Assembly: GCA_017548445.1 (NCBI GenBank)
Contig: JAFYZZ010000073.1
Location: 1-7,217 of the forward strand
From: Bacteroidales bacterium
Lineage (GTDB): Bacteria > Bacteroidota > Bacteroidia > Bacteroidales > UBA932
Direction of reading: 5' to 3'
Length of the DNA stretch: 7,217 nt
Made by a program: the position numbers and the translations under genes. Positions 6,170-7,217 of this stretch are shown piece after piece. The notes below the pieces were generated by a model. It searched no databases and was not told where the DNA came from. It was given only the letters and a program-made list of their open reading frames with translations. Positions within the stretch are counted from its first letter, which is position 1. The number at the start of each line of letters is the position of its first letter.

Positions 6170-6202
6170 TAATTTTGTAAACAAACTTTTTAACGTAATA
6201 TT

Positions 6203-7217
<1,015 letters not shown>

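Overview
The window comes from the chromosome of a GC-rich member of the Bacteroidota, most likely Bacteroidales. The evidence is a textbook Bacteroides-type promoter (TTTG, 19 bases, TATCTTTG), starts without Shine-Dalgarno sequences and with A/T-rich leaders, the form of the SSB and EF-Tu proteins, and strong G/C bias at third codon positions. I cannot name a genus. Everything visible looks like core genome. I see no phage, transposase, CRISPR array or toxin-antitoxin locus.

Layout. Positions 1-263 (minus strand) hold the N-terminal half of a shikimate kinase (aroK), cut by the window edge. A short divergent intergenic region (264-343) leads to ssb (344-967, single-stranded DNA-binding protein). 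A long, nearly perfect inverted repeat (972-1028) fills the gap after ssb. Next is a tightly packed co-directional cluster of two tandem paralogous MFS transporters resembling animal MFSD1 (1046-2413 and 2421-3851) and dxs (3856-5721), separated by 7 and 4 bases. A strong promoter overlaps the last codons of dxs and drives a tRNA cluster: Thr(UGU), Tyr(GUA), Gly(UCC), Thr(GGU). The cluster is followed by tuf (EF-Tu), which runs off the right edge.

How the genes fit together. The tRNA-tuf part is a translation operon with the same order as E. coli thrU-tyrU-glyT-thrT-tufB. dxs makes 1-deoxy-D-xylulose 5-phosphate for isoprenoids, thiamine and pyridoxal phosphate. The two transporters probably share its transcript, but nothing in the sequence ties their substrate to DXS. 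From family resemblance they may move small peptides.

The points most worth a second look are: a palindrome-rich stretch that lengthens the central loop of the second transporter by about 25 residues compared with its neighbour; a Glu/Arg pair 31 residues apart, shared by both transporters and by MFSD1; the inverted repeat after ssb; and an Asp in place of the central Gly of the shikimate kinase GGG motif. I did not find a convincing undescribed multi-gene system.
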